Assembly (NCBI GenBank): GCA_965649825.1
Contig: OZ287711.1
Coordinates: 186,001 to 250,000, forward strand
Source of the DNA: Penicillus capitatus
Lineage: Eukaryota; Chlorophyta
DNA length: 64,000 bases
Reading direction: 5' to 3'
Position 1 is the first letter of the stretch; the number at the start of each line of letters is the position of its first letter. Shown one piece after another: positions 20,980 through 33,900 of this stretch. Below the pieces are notes generated by a model. It ran no database searches. It worked only from the letters and a program-made list of their open reading frames with translations, and was not told the DNA's origin. The position numbers and the translations under genes are program-made.

Positions 20980-22540
20980 ATTCTGTAAAATCGAGGATCT
21001 GAAGCGCCAGTCCCATTTTAACGGTAGCGTCCAAACGCAGACGCGCGGTCCAATCCGATAGACCTCCTTCTTAAGATACAAATGAATAACGAGTCCATCG
21101 ACGGATACACCTGTCCATTCCAAAAACTCAAAACAAGGATCGGTACCCATCCAAAACTGTGTGACAGTGGGTGCGTTGTGTTTTGCGGTTTGGCTGTCTT
21201 CATTCGGCAGACAGCTCGGACGCAGCTTCGCGCAGATCTTTGCTGACGACGTTGTTGACGCGATGGACGCCAACTTCGTTATCAAAGAGCTCGGATGTGT
21301 CCTGGATCCGCTTGTCTAACGTCACATCATTTCGCACGCCGTCTTCGAAGCGTTCGGCCGACGGCGGCGTCTTCGAAACGCTCAATCGATCGGCCGTTTT
21401 CAGAATCTTGGCCACCGAGAGGACAGCCGAGAGCAGCGTTCCAGCTGAGAGCGTATGACACGGCAGTTCCTTCTGATGCAGATGATCGCCCAGACGCACC
21501 GAAATCTACGGAACGCACAAGCTGCCACATCACCCAGCGATGCCTCTCGTCCATACCACAGGCGCATCGACAGATCCGGAGACGATATCTGGCAATGCTG
21601 TCTCCTCATCATACAACACCAGAACGACACTCGCCTGGGCAACACCTAAAACCGTGCAAAAGCGTCAGACCCACGCGTCCCAGTGCGAAACTCGATGCCG
21701 GACGGACTCTTCATGCGTTCGACGATGTCGGATAGATACGTGACCGATAGTGAGGGGATCTGGAAAGTGTAGCAGCCCAGGAACTCGGCCATGATATGCA
21801 GTTGCTCCATTGCCGCCGCCGGGATGGAGATGTCGGAGATGATGCCGAAGGAGTCCACGACAAGGGACAAATGCTCGCCTCCTGCGCTGTAGTGTGTGCA
21901 CAAGGATAGACACTCCCGAATAACAGCACCATGATTGTCGGTTACTTCTTTGACGGGAATGTCCCTGAAGACGCAGATGGTCTTTCGCATCACTTTCGTC
22001 ATTCCGGCTCTGTTCATTCTCTTCTGTTTTATTGAACGCCGTCGCAATTTTTCGGATGAGCGATCTCTCCGGGCGAGTCAAGCATCTTCCTATCACTGAA
22101 CGGAGGACACAGCTTTCGGCGACAGTTTGGCGTCCGAGTGAATCGCTGCCGGACGAAGTTTCTCTGTTTCCGCTGCCAAGAAGCCCGAGATATCCGCGTA
22201 GATGAACTCCGCGTCTTTTCTCGATCGGAAAGGACGTGAACGCGATAACGCAGAGCACTCTGTGGCAGATCGGCCTTTCCTCGTATCGCTTCTTCCGGAT
22301 TGCAGAAACCCCTGCAGAGTGGAACCGTCCTTCTCCTCGAAAACGGTCCAATGCGTTCGAGAATTCTTATTGCGAATGTCTCTCCTGCTCAAGCACGCAG
22401 ATCTCCTCGGAGTTTCCCTGTGAAGAAAGTTGCAACCCAGAACTGGACAAAAAACACCGCACCTCTGCTCAAGCGAGGACCAAAGTGCGGGAGCTACGCC
22501 ATTCTGTCGGCAGAAAAAGCTGCCGAGTCGAATCAACCGA
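20980..22540 (-). CDS. Hypothetical multi-exon gene(s), structure unresolved
   Basis: Several minus-strand open segments have non-random, protein-like composition: about 22010-21680 (TICVFRDIPVKEV, HLSLVVDSFGIISDISI, VTYLSDIVERM), about 21640-21540 in another frame (ASVVLVLYDEETALPDI), about 21500-21200 (LLSAVLSVAKILKTADRL, ELFDNEVGVHRVNNVV) and about 22240-22090 (AEFIYADISGFL). They are separated by frame changes at distances compatible with 40-60-nt introns, but I could not chain them with confidence and recognise no family. They may be one gene or two. Confidence 0.35.
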
Positions 22541-24958
22541 GGCCAAGTTCTTGGCAGTCGTGCACCTCGGCAAACGCGACTTGATACGCGGAGCTGGTTT
22601 ACGGTCGAATTCTAGAGAGAATAGACCAATCTACCGAAACGAAGAGGAGACGTGAGTGAGGGAAACGTCCTGGCGACGCTCAAAGCATCCCACATCTGTC
22701 GAACGCGGTGTTTAAACATGCGACCTCGGCCGACTTCGTCACCTTCAAAGCTAGGTAGACGCTGAATTGAGTTGGAAGCGATGTACAAATCGCCGGTCGG
22801 CCACACAGCAAAAACGAAATCGGCAAATGACTCACAAGTGTTCGAAGTAAGGTTTTCAATGGTCCAGAGTGCCCATTATACACTCGCGCGATGACGTGAT
22901 TTTCTACGCAGATGGGTCATTACGTCGTCGGAGCCGGAGTGTGAAGCCAAGCATTGATGACGAATGATACATCTGTCACGTCTCCCGATCACACGCATAT
23001 TAGTCGTCCCTCCAATCCGGAGAGTATATTAATCGCGATGGAACGGACAAGGAGTCTTTGTAAGACACACGTGTGTTTTTTCAAACTGTGTGCGTTATGT
23101 ACGACTCAGAAGAAAGCGTCCCTTGAAGTTCAGGAAGCCCTTCTAACAAGACAGCAAGCGTCCCTTTAACCATGTGCCCCTTCCACAATAAGACGGTCTC
23201 ATCGCCATGAAAATCTTGGCGACAAGTCAGTCTCCGGGTCTTGTGGCAAGGTTGAGAACATGCAGCTCAGATGGTACAGCTTGAATAGTTGGTAGCCAGC
23301 TCGACGGTGCATGTCGTCGACTACGTTTGTCCCCTCGAAGCCTCTCTTTTGGTAGGATGCCCAATCCGCATCTGCGACCGGCGTTGATGTACAGATCCCC
23401 GTCAATACGCCTCCAGCGGACATCGGCGAACGTACACACTAGAGACGTGCATCATAGCGGCGCGTACGGATGTGTCATGAGGTGTCGGGAATCTTGTAAT
23501 AACTTGGATAACTTGGAGTCGAGACTCGGCGCATACGACGACGAAAGCAGTCGGATTTCAGACACAAGGAAATCGAGATATCTTACATGAGGACCGCCAT
23601 CGTTAAATACCCAGGATGGTTGTGTGTTCCCTAACTTTGACACCTAACAGTCGAGAACTTCAAATATGTTCAAGAACCCATCTCCCTACCGTTATTTGAA
23701 AGTTATGTTTGGGAGCCGACACCCGTCGCGACCGATGGTCAGTGCGCCAGGGTGGTCAAAACAGGGCTCAACTGCTCTCTATGGTTACACAGAACGGTTC
23801 TACTACCTTATCTCTTGAATGGGGCTTACTTTCTCAGCGACGTTCTGAAGACGGCAAGTGGCATGATTCTCCATGGTAAGAAGTTCGAGTTTAACATCGG
23901 CGAATGCCTCGTGATGTTCTTGGAAACTAAACGCAAAGACAGGCTAACTCAGATAGAAGCCACGAATCTTTTGATGACATATGGATTACGCAATCGGCAC
24001 GATGCGCCTATTGAAGCAAATCGAAGGTGCCAATGCGCAGAAGAACAAAGAAAACCAGCTGCTGGCGTCACGACTCAGTGCCGAAGTGACAGAGTCCTCT
24101 CCTGCAATACACTCGGTCTCTATCCGAGATGTCGTCCTCCAATTAGGTAACTGCATTGTGTCTCACACATACTTCGCTTAGAGACAGACAGAGTCTGCAT
24201 CCAGAGAGATACACTGCCGATCACAGCGAAACGGATGCTGAGACGTTCTGTCTGGTCTTCGGCAACAGATGGCCAAGGTGACATTCGGCCGCGGAAGACA
24301 GCGATCAAAGTACGATAGCGTTCATGAACGCACTCGAAGACTGTTGCAGCGTAGTTTATGCTTTACGCGCTATAGATCCTGAAAACTGTCTGATCTCTGG
24401 CAAAGCTCTCATGATGGTATGGCCATATCTTGGTCCTTTTGTGTCTATCTATGTTGTAGTGTTTGCCACGAAATGTCCGCCTGCAACGCATCCACTGCAA
24501 TTCGATGAGTGCGACTGCCATCCAATGTACCTCACACACTTCTCGCAAGAATAAGAGCACGTCTGGGCTTGTCAAACGATTCTCGATGCGCTTCACACAT
24601 CTCGGCAACTGTTTGCTCGAAGCCCGCTCGCTGCCGACTGTAGTAGGACGTCTGCCTGCTTCGCTTGCGTTCGATGAGGCACAATTAAACAAGCCAGTAA
24701 GGTAGATCCTTAAATTTGTTTCTAGATAATTCTGTGCCATCGTTACTTCTTTCTGAATTCGATGCAATGGCTTTCTTTCCATTCAAAAGCATCCGAAAGA
24801 GTACGTAGTTCAAGCAAACAAAAAACAAACAGGGAATGTAAGTCCAAACGGGACTGGACTTCTTGAACACAAACATCGACTAAAGAGTTGCAAGAGCAAC
24901 GACTTCAAGGAGCAATGTGCTCTGCTGACAATAGAGCAGTTGAGTTGTTTTGACAAAA
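22541..24958. other. 2.4 kb with no convincing gene; possible decayed minus-strand repeats
   Basis: Only short open frames. Two minus-strand stretches, near 22800-22630 and 23440-23230, each encode a W-x(2-4)-GDLYI peptide and carry the shared block GATGTACA(A/G)ATC on the plus strand. They could be relics of one duplicated exon. Nothing else is recognised. Base composition is more A/T-rich than the flanking genes. Confidence 0.3.
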
Positions 24959-27900
24959 TTAAGAGATCTGTGTTGAATCTCCGTCGTGGTGATCTCCGTG
25001 GTCGCCGTGATCGCGACCGCTTGAGTAGTGTGTGTAAGCATGGGTTTGCGTCTGGGCTGTGTCGAAGTAGTGCTGATCGCCAGACGTCTTGGATCCGTAG
25101 GAATGGTAGGACGCCTTGGATCCTGCTGTCCTTGTGCTTCTATAACGTTCTGCATACGAGCGGCGAGACGAGGTCGATTCTCCAGACCCTCCGTGTCCTT
25201 CCTCTCCCGATTTCGGTTTGCCTTCTCCCTTGTGTTTGCCGCCAGATTTCTTGGCATGCGTCTCTGTCGTTTGCGCCGCCGCCGCCTTTGGCTTCGTCTC
25301 ACGGTACTCGGGTTTCAACTCGACTTTGAATTCCGAAGCTGGTCTGTCAAACAACGCCGCCGTTTTCTTGACGTATGGAGTGGTTGTCTCGGTCTTCGTC
25401 AGATCGACAGCCGCCCGATGGCGCTTGGTCTCGGATTTCTCTGCGGCATGTTCCAGAGCCGTTGTATGAGTGGTCTCTGCCGATGGATAGTCCTCGTGGC
25501 CTTTCTCTGATCGCTTCGAGTGTTTTGCTTCTTTATGACCATGAGGTGTCTCCACGGCCACCACTACTGGAGCTTCGCGCTTGCCACCGCGTCCGCTCTT
25601 CGTTTTCTTCGATGGAATGTGCGTCGCTGTCGCCTTCTTGCCCTTTTCTTGCGCTTTGACTGGCGTCTTATGGTACTCGGCTTCGATAGCCTTGAGCACC
25701 TCTGTTTCCGTCGGAGCCTTGGTTTGGTGTTTGATGGCCTCGCCGCGGCCCTTTGCGGCGGCTGCGACTTCTGCCGAGACGGTAGCGGTTTCTGCGGGAC
25801 GTGAGCCTTTCTGGCGCTTTTCTCTACGTGGCTTGGCAGTCGTCTCTGTTTCGCCTTTGGGTTTCGACTTGACAGCTGTGGACGAAAGCTTTGCTGGGGT
25901 AGGCAGCTCTTTCGCTGCAGTTTCGGCGGCAGAAGGCGTCTTGTCGCCCTTCTTGCCTTTGCCTGATCCCCATTGACCACCACCGCGCCAGATTCCTGTT
26001 ACAACAAAGAAAAATGAGTGAGACGAGCGTCGATTTGCTACACAACGCACCTCCACTGCTCCAGACACTCTTTTTCTTCTTCGCGCCAGGGGTTCCAGCG
26101 CCGATACCTCCGCCGCCGCCTCCACCGCCGCCAGAACCGCCACCTCCTCCTCCGCTAATGTCGCCTGCTCCATGACCAGATCCTTCTGTACCGCCTCCAC
26201 CTCCACCGCCGCCAACGGATCCACCTCCACCACCAGCGCCAGCTGCAAAACAGAGAGTGAGATTGCTGAATGTATCGATTGAGAGAATCTTACATCCTTT
26301 TCGTTTACTGATACCGATTCCAGATCCGCCAGAGCCATGACCTGCTCCCATCCCGTAAGCTGCTGTAGTTCCACCGCCGCCTCCGGCAACGCAATCGTGA
26401 CAGGAGACTCTTAATCCTCCGGAACCTCGTCCAACAGCATGATCACCAGCACCACCGCCGCCTCCACCGATATCTCCACCACCACCTCCGCCACCGCCAC
26501 CGCCTCCACCAGATCCTCCTCCGCCGACAATGGTTCCGACACCTTCTCCGGCACCCAATTTTCCACCGCCTCCACCGCCGCCTCCACCTCCATCTTCCTT
26601 ATCATCGCAATCGATATCAGCGCCGCCACCACCACCTCCGCCGCCACCGCCATGACGACGACTGTAGCCAATGCCTTCACCTCCAGCGAACTCGCCAGCT
26701 CCTTGTCCTGTGCATCACAAAAGCTGTTTATGCGTTTTCGTTGTCTGCTGTTCGGCGCACCTCGTCCTCGAGCGCCAAAACCTGCACCTCCTCCTCCGCC
26801 ACCTGATGTTCCACCACCACCTCCAGCGCCTCCACCTCCTCCGCCACTTCCACCACCACCTTCAATGTCTCCTCCTGCTGTGCCGCCACCAATGGCGCCA
26901 CCGCCTCCTCCTCCACCGCCTCCAGAGACGCCTTCTTCTGTCATATTACCAGCACCACCTCCTCCGCCACCTCCACCAGTGGAGTCTTCCATCGTTTCGC
27001 CATAACCATAGCCGACTTCGTATCCTTCGATGCCAGATCCTCCAGTACCTGAACACATCACGTGTCTCTCTCCTGTCGCAGCTACAGCATCGAATTACCG
27101 AAACCGAAGCCTGAATCGCCAGAAGCACCGCCACCGCCACCACCTCCAGTACCACCACCTCCGCCGCCGCCTCCACTTCCGTCGACAGAATCGCCTCCGC
27201 CTTCTCCACCACCACCGAAAGAGTCGCCTCCTCCGGATCCAATGCCGACTTTCGTGCCAACGCCTCCGCCTCCACCACCTCCGCTGATGACGTCTTCCAT
27301 CCTACTCTTGCCTCCGCCGCCACCGCCGCCGCCACCGCCTAAGAATGGACAACATCAGCCATCTCGATCAAAGGTCGAGCAGGATTACCGATGGCCGTTG
27401 CGTTCGGTGACTGTCCGCCAGTTCCTCCACCGCCAGCTCCTTTCTCATCCATGCCGATGCCACTGCCGCTTCCAGCAATTCCAACAGAGCCACCACCACC
27501 TCCACCTGCGAACCGTGTAACAAAGCTTAGCATCATACATCATCCAAGGCCCTTGCTTTACCTCTAGCGCCTCCACCGCCGCCGGCGGCGCCCGTTCCAG
27601 TCTCTTCCTTCTTGGCACTGGTCGTGATGCCTCCGCTACCTCCACCTCCGGTACTGTCTCCTCCACCTTCGCCAAAGCCTTGATGGATTCCACCTCCACC
27701 TCCACCTCCGCCTCCGAAGCAGATACTGGCACCGCCACCGCCACCACCAGAGCTCGATTCATCGCCACCTCCACCTCCGCCGCCACCTCCTTCAGAGCAT
27801 TGGCAGATGCAGGTCTTGGGAAGCGGCCTGTGCTTCGGCGGTTTGACACAAGGGTCTGATCGTCTACAAGCGCAGTGCTTGCATCTCTCCAGAGGTTCCG

Positions 27901-30900
27901 GAGCGACAGTTGATCCATAAACACCCTCCTCCAGCTCACCAGGACGTTCCGGTGGTTCAGATTCGATGGTGGCTCGCATCGGACGATGCACAAGTTTTGG
28001 AGATGTCGAGACCTCTGGCTGTTTTTTGCCTTTTCCCCGATGCTCCTCTTCCCACTCTTTGGACGACATAACATGGATTCCATACTTCCATTTCTCTGCC
28101 GTTGTCCACTGGAATTCTTCACCCACTGTGCCGAATCCTTCGCCGTACTCATGAATACCAGAAAGGTCGCCGATGTCGCCGATCTCTTCTCCGCCGAAGA
28201 TTTCGGGATGCGTCGTCGTAATCTCTGTCGCTATCACCTTGGGAGGATGCACATAGACCTTTGTCTCCTCGGGCTCTTTTGACTCTAGAGGCGGACTGGG
28301 GCGCGGAGTACCGAACCCACCTCCACTACCGGGCCCTCTTCCGGGGACGTCTTCGCGAGGACCGCCATGACCATACGGTGGCGAGCCTTCGGGCGTCGCG
28401 GGTACATGCGGTCGAGAGGGACCGCCTCCTCCAGGAGCATCTGGTTTCTTAGGCTCATCCTCCTTTGTCTGTTTTTTCGGAGGCGCCGATTCGGTCACTG
28501 TACGTGGCTCTTTGCAGGCATCTTCTCCAAAAGGATAATACGCCACGCGGTCTTCGCTCGGGATCGGTTTTTCTTTTGGATGATAGGTCGACTTCATCCA
28601 GCACCTTCCTGTTTTCTCTTCGAAGACCCAGGCATGACACTCTAAGGACAGAAACCGTCAAGGGGGAAGAGTCGAGCAATGACCTACTCGATGTGACATT
28701 GCAGGCTCTGCAGCAATCGCAAACGCTTTGCACGAAGAAAGGCCGACCACCGACATCCTCGCCAGGAAGATCGTAACCTGCCTTGAACAGGCACATGTCT
28801 TTCACTTTCTTTCGCCCGCCAGGTTCAATGCACTCGATCGATTCGTTGAGAGGTGTGCTCTTCACGGGCGGAGGAGACGGCGGAAGAGGTTTGGGCGAAT
28901 AAGAGATCTTCGGATAAAGTTTGGGCGAATAAGAGATCTTCGGAATAGGTATGGGCGAGGTAGGGGGGAGGGACTTAACAAGCGGTTCGGGCATAAGAGA
29001 TGGGGCGAACGAGGGGGAAGGTATCGGTGAGGGAGGAGGCGGGGAGGGGGAAGGTATCGGTGAGGGAGGAGGCGGGGAGGGGGAAGGCGGTTTGTGCATT
29101 CCTCCGCCTCCAGGGGTGTCCTTCTCGTGCTCTGTCCCTATGTCTCGGTCCGTGCGAGGCGGCTTATCTTCTTCCTTTTTCGGTGGAACGTAAGGTCTGT
29201 CTTTTCCTTCCTCTCCAGTAAATGTCTCCTCCTTGATTTCGGTTACCACCTTTTTGATGGTGCAGTATCTTCCAGCTGGACTGTAAGCAATACAGTCGTC
29301 ACAACGGATCAGCTTGAAACCAAAGTCGACAGCAGCTTTCAGATAGCACTCCTCCGATTTACTCTTCCACACCCATGACTGGCAACCTAACACAAATCAC
29401 ACGTTCGGAACATTCTTTACGGATCCGCCGCCACACCGTCGTATACACTGCACGCCTGGCAGCATGCGAAAGCGGATGGCTTTTGCACAGGCTTCTCGAG
29501 CATATCGTGTTCGGCCGGTTGGTCGTAGCCTTCGATGTACGTGCATTGGTCGGTGATACTTCCACTCGAGTATTGCCACGTGGCATCTTTTCCCACAGAC
29601 AGCACCGGCTCCGTTTCTTTCTCTCGCTTCTCGGTACCCGGTTTCTTTTCGTGCCCAAAAGTATACGCCACACCCGTTTTTTCGTAGGCCACGCAGTCGT
29701 CGCAAGGCGCCCGTGATCCATCGCTGTAGTACTTGCTCTTCAAATAGCACTCGCGCGATTTGTAACGCCAGACCCAAGATACACACACTGTGCGAAAACC
29801 ACAGCCACGTGAACAGCAGCTGCATAACAGAGGCAGACGTACGTTCATGTTCGGCGCAGGCGTTGCAGCAGAGAAAAGCGTCGTCCACATAGAGCGGCTC
29901 GGGCAGAAGATCATACTCCGTCGGTTGATCCTTGCCAACGTTATACGTGCACTGAACCGTTGCCACTTCCTTTGCGATGAGTTTGCCTCCTTCTTGATAC
30001 CGACGCGAGGGAGGCACCGTCTCATGTTTGCGCCAGTGCAGAGCGTGGTCTCCACTTGGCTTGTACGCCACGCAATCGTCGCAAGGAATCTGGCTCTCCG
30101 CTTCGACATACTCTCGCTTCAGATAACATTTATGCAGGTTCGCTCTCCAGACCCACGACTTGCACTCTGCAAAACGCACGGTTTGAGCAACGACGTTCAG
30201 AGGATAGCGAAATCGAACGTGGATTCTTGTTGCAGGCGGCACAGCATTTTCCGCCGTCATCCAGAATCAAAGGCCGAGTCAGCAGGTCGTACTTCTTTGG
30301 CTGATCGTGTCCTTCGGTATACGTGCAGACGTCTGTCTCCGTCGTCTTCTTCCATTCCGACTCTTCGCCGTATCGCTTGCTGGACCATTTCGTAAAAGGC
30401 GTCGTCGATGTGAAGAGGATCTTGCGGTAGATCTTGGTGCTCGGCTTTTGAAACGTATACATTTTACTCGTCTTCGAAAACGACAAGCAGTCTTGGCATC
30501 CCGCCACCTTACGACGCTCATCATACTTATCTTTGAGGAAGCACTCGTGCGTGGAACGCTTGAAGACCCACGACATACAATCTGCATCGAATGATCAAGC
30601 ACAAGAGAGTCGTCAAAGAAATGCGATTACCGTCGCGCTTCGCACATTCGTTGCAGCACAAGAAGGAGAACTGAACGATCAAAGGCTTGTCCAGGATGTC
30701 GAATTCGGCTGGCTGATCGTAGCCCTCTTCTAACGTACAGAGTCTCTCTGCCGTCGTCTTTGGCATCCAGATGCCATCCGCAGGACCAGCCCAGGAGAGA
30801 TCTTTGTGTGCTGGCGGCGATTCTTTCTTTCGCGGAGCCAGATCTTTTGTCCCCTCGACTTTTTTGAGGAAGTACGATCCCTTTGGCGAGTAAGCCACGC

Positions 30901-33900
30901 AGTCGTCGCAAGGAATCTTGCTCTTGTCGGCATCGTATGCCTTCTTCAAGAAACAGTCGTGCGACTTGGCCTTCCACACCCATGATTTGCACACTACGAC
31001 GGCATTGAATACAGTTAGGTGTGCTCAGCGCAAGGTAAGCAAACTTACTGTCGTTTTCGCTGCAAGCCTGGCAGCACTCGTAGGACGATTCCAGATGCAA
31101 AGGCTTATCCAGAAGATCGTATTCCTTAGGCTGGTCATGTCCGACAGTAAAGGTGCAGACTTCACCTCCAGACGTCTCGCCCCACATTCCGCCGAAGGTT
31201 GTTTTGGACCAGCCTTCCATAGATCCCGGGATAAATTTGATGATGATTTCAACCGTTTTCTCGACCGTTTTCTCTGTGACAACTGTTTTGGAGCCGCCAA
31301 TAGTTTCTGTGCCAATAGCCTCCCCAGCAATTGCTGCAACATCTTCAATCTCCTCCTTACCAATACCTTCTTCGTCTTCTTTTTTAGTGACGGTGACCTC
31401 TTCCTTGCCGAAGCCTTCCTCGTCTTCTTCTTTGGTGACGGTGACCTCTTCCTTGCCGAAGCCTTCCTCGTCTTCTTCTTTGGTGACGGTGACCTCCTCC
31501 TTGCCGAAGCCTTCCTCGTCTTCTTCTTTGGTGACGGTGACCTCCTCCTTGCCGAAGCCTTCTTCGTCTTCTTCTTTGGTGACGGTGACCTCCTCCTTGC
31601 CGAAGCCTTCTTCGTCTTCTTCTTTGGTGACGGTGACCTCCTCCTTGCCGAAGCCTTCTTCCACCACTTCTTTGGTGACTGTCTTCTTAATAACAGTCTC
31701 CTCAGTTTTTTCCTCTTCTGCCTTTCGGCGTGCCTCCTCTTCCGCTTTGCGCCGTGCCTCCTCTTCTGCCTTTCGGCGCGCCTCCTCTTCCGCTTTGCGC
31801 CGTGCCTCCTCTTCTGCCTTTCGGCGCGCCTCCTCTTCCAACTCCGCCTCCCTTTTAGAGTAAGTCATGACCATATCACTGGAATCGTCATATGATTTGC
31901 AGTCGGCACAGGGAGTCTTCTTGCTCCTATCATAGCGATCCTTTAAGTAGCACTCTCCCGTCTTTGATTTGAACACCCAAGACCTGCAGTCTACACACAG
32001 CGATCACTCAGAACTGTCCAAACGACAGCACTCTTACCTTCGTATTCGGAGCATTTGTAACAACAGTGTCCTGCAGACGTTGCAGTAAGGGGCTTATCGA
32101 GAATGTCGTCCGATGGGTAATCATATCCTGACTCGACTCGGCACAAGATTACGCCTTCGCGGTGACTGTGAGAATACGGAAGCTGATCATGTTTCTCAAC
32201 ACCTCCCGATCCACCTCCTCTTTCTAGATCTTCCTCCTCGGTACTCTTAGAGACCTCTTTCAAGTACGTCGTTCCAGCTTTGCTGAAAGCCACGCAGTCT
32301 TTGCAAGGTGTGTCACCCTCCGATGGGACGTATTCGCTCTTTAGATCACAGCTGCCGTGCGTAGACTTCCAAACCCATGATTTGCATTCTAGACAGGCAG
32401 GATTCAGATATGGGGAGATGGCGCAAGTGCAGACCATCGTTTTCATTGCAGGCGTGGCAACATTCGAATGCAGTAGGGAAGAATAGCTGTTTGCCAAGGT
32501 TGTACTTTTTCGGTTGATCGAAGCCGACGACGAAACGACACTGTTCAGAACCGGTCGCTTCAGCCCAGCTGCCGCCGCCGAATGTCTGGGTCGTCCACGA
32601 CTTGGTCGAGGTTGTGATAATCTTCGTCACGGTGGCGATCTTCTGAAAGACAAAGGCATGGCTGTCTTCATCGTACGCAATACAATCGGCACACGGCGTC
32701 TTCTTGTCTTTATCGTATTTGTTTTTGAGGAAGCACTCGTGATCTTTCGTTTTGAACACCCAGGAGACACAGTCTAGAAAAAGAAAACACCATCCGTCAG
32801 TAGGGAGATAGAAATCTCAGAGGATACCATTGTCCTTGGCGCATTCGTTGCAGCACTGGAAGGAGAATTGGAGTTTGATCGGGCGTTTGCGGATGTTGTA
32901 CTCAGCAGGTTGATCATATCCTTTAGATACCTTGCAGGTCTTCGCCGCCACCTCCTTCGGCATCCAGATGCCGGTTTCGGAAGCCCAGGAGAGATCTTTC
33001 TCCTTTTGCCTCCCAGCGCCTAGCATGTCCGAAGAGAACTTTTCGGTCAGATAGTATCCGCCGCCTTCGCTATAGCCAACACAGTCATCACAGGAAGACA
33101 TCTTCGATTCGTCATAGGCATTCTTCAGATAGCAGGATCCGTGTGTCGATCTCCACACCCACGACTTACACTCTAGAACCATCGAGCATTGTATAGCGAA
33201 CGATTGGACAGGTGGCCTCTTACGGGGATTCTTGCTGCAAGCTTTGCAGCAGGCGAACGGCGTCTTGCGATAGAGTGGCTTGGAATGGATGTTGTATTCC
33301 TTTGCCTGGTCTTTACCGATAGTAAAACGGCAGGACTCCGAGCCAGTTGCCTTTGCCCAGCCGCCGCCGCCGAAGGTGTACATTGTCCAGCCACTACTGG
33401 TCGTGACAATCTTCGTTGTCACTGTTGCCTTCGTCTGGTAGACATAGGATCGGCTACTCGCATCATAGGCAATGCAGTCATCGCAAGGCGTCTTCTTATC
33501 TTTATCGTATTTGTTTTTGAGGAAGCATTCCTTCGTTTTCGTTTTGAACACCCATGACTTGCACTCTGGAAACACATAACACATCACAAGAAAACAAAGC
33601 AAGATGTTACGTACCGTTCTCTTTAGCACATTCGTTGCAGCACTGAAACGATAGGTGAAGCACAAGTGGCTTGCTGTGAATGTTGTACTCGGCAGGTTGA
33701 TCAAATCCTTTAGATACTTTGCAGGTCTTCGCCGCCACCTCCTTCGGCATCCAGATGCCTGTTTCGGAAGCCCAGGAGAGATCCTTCTCCTGTGTTCTGC
33801 CGGCGCCTAGCATGTCCGAAGAGAACTTTTCGGTCAGATAGTATCCGCCGCCTTCGCTATAGCCAACACAGTCATCACAGGAAGACATCTTCGATTCATC

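Noticed and set aside
25824-27520. Long plus-strand Pro-rich open frames and several Gly-rich frames on the minus strand at 26-27.5 kb
   Set aside because: They are shadows of GGX codon repeats in the minus-strand PAN gene. Repeats of this composition keep several frames open, and only the frame linking the Cys-containing exons was accepted.
30918-31895. 325-codon plus-strand frame with FFFGDGDLLLAEAF repeats
   Set aside because: Antisense of the 48-bp EEDEEGFGKEEVTVTK array in the PAN gene; no signal of its own.
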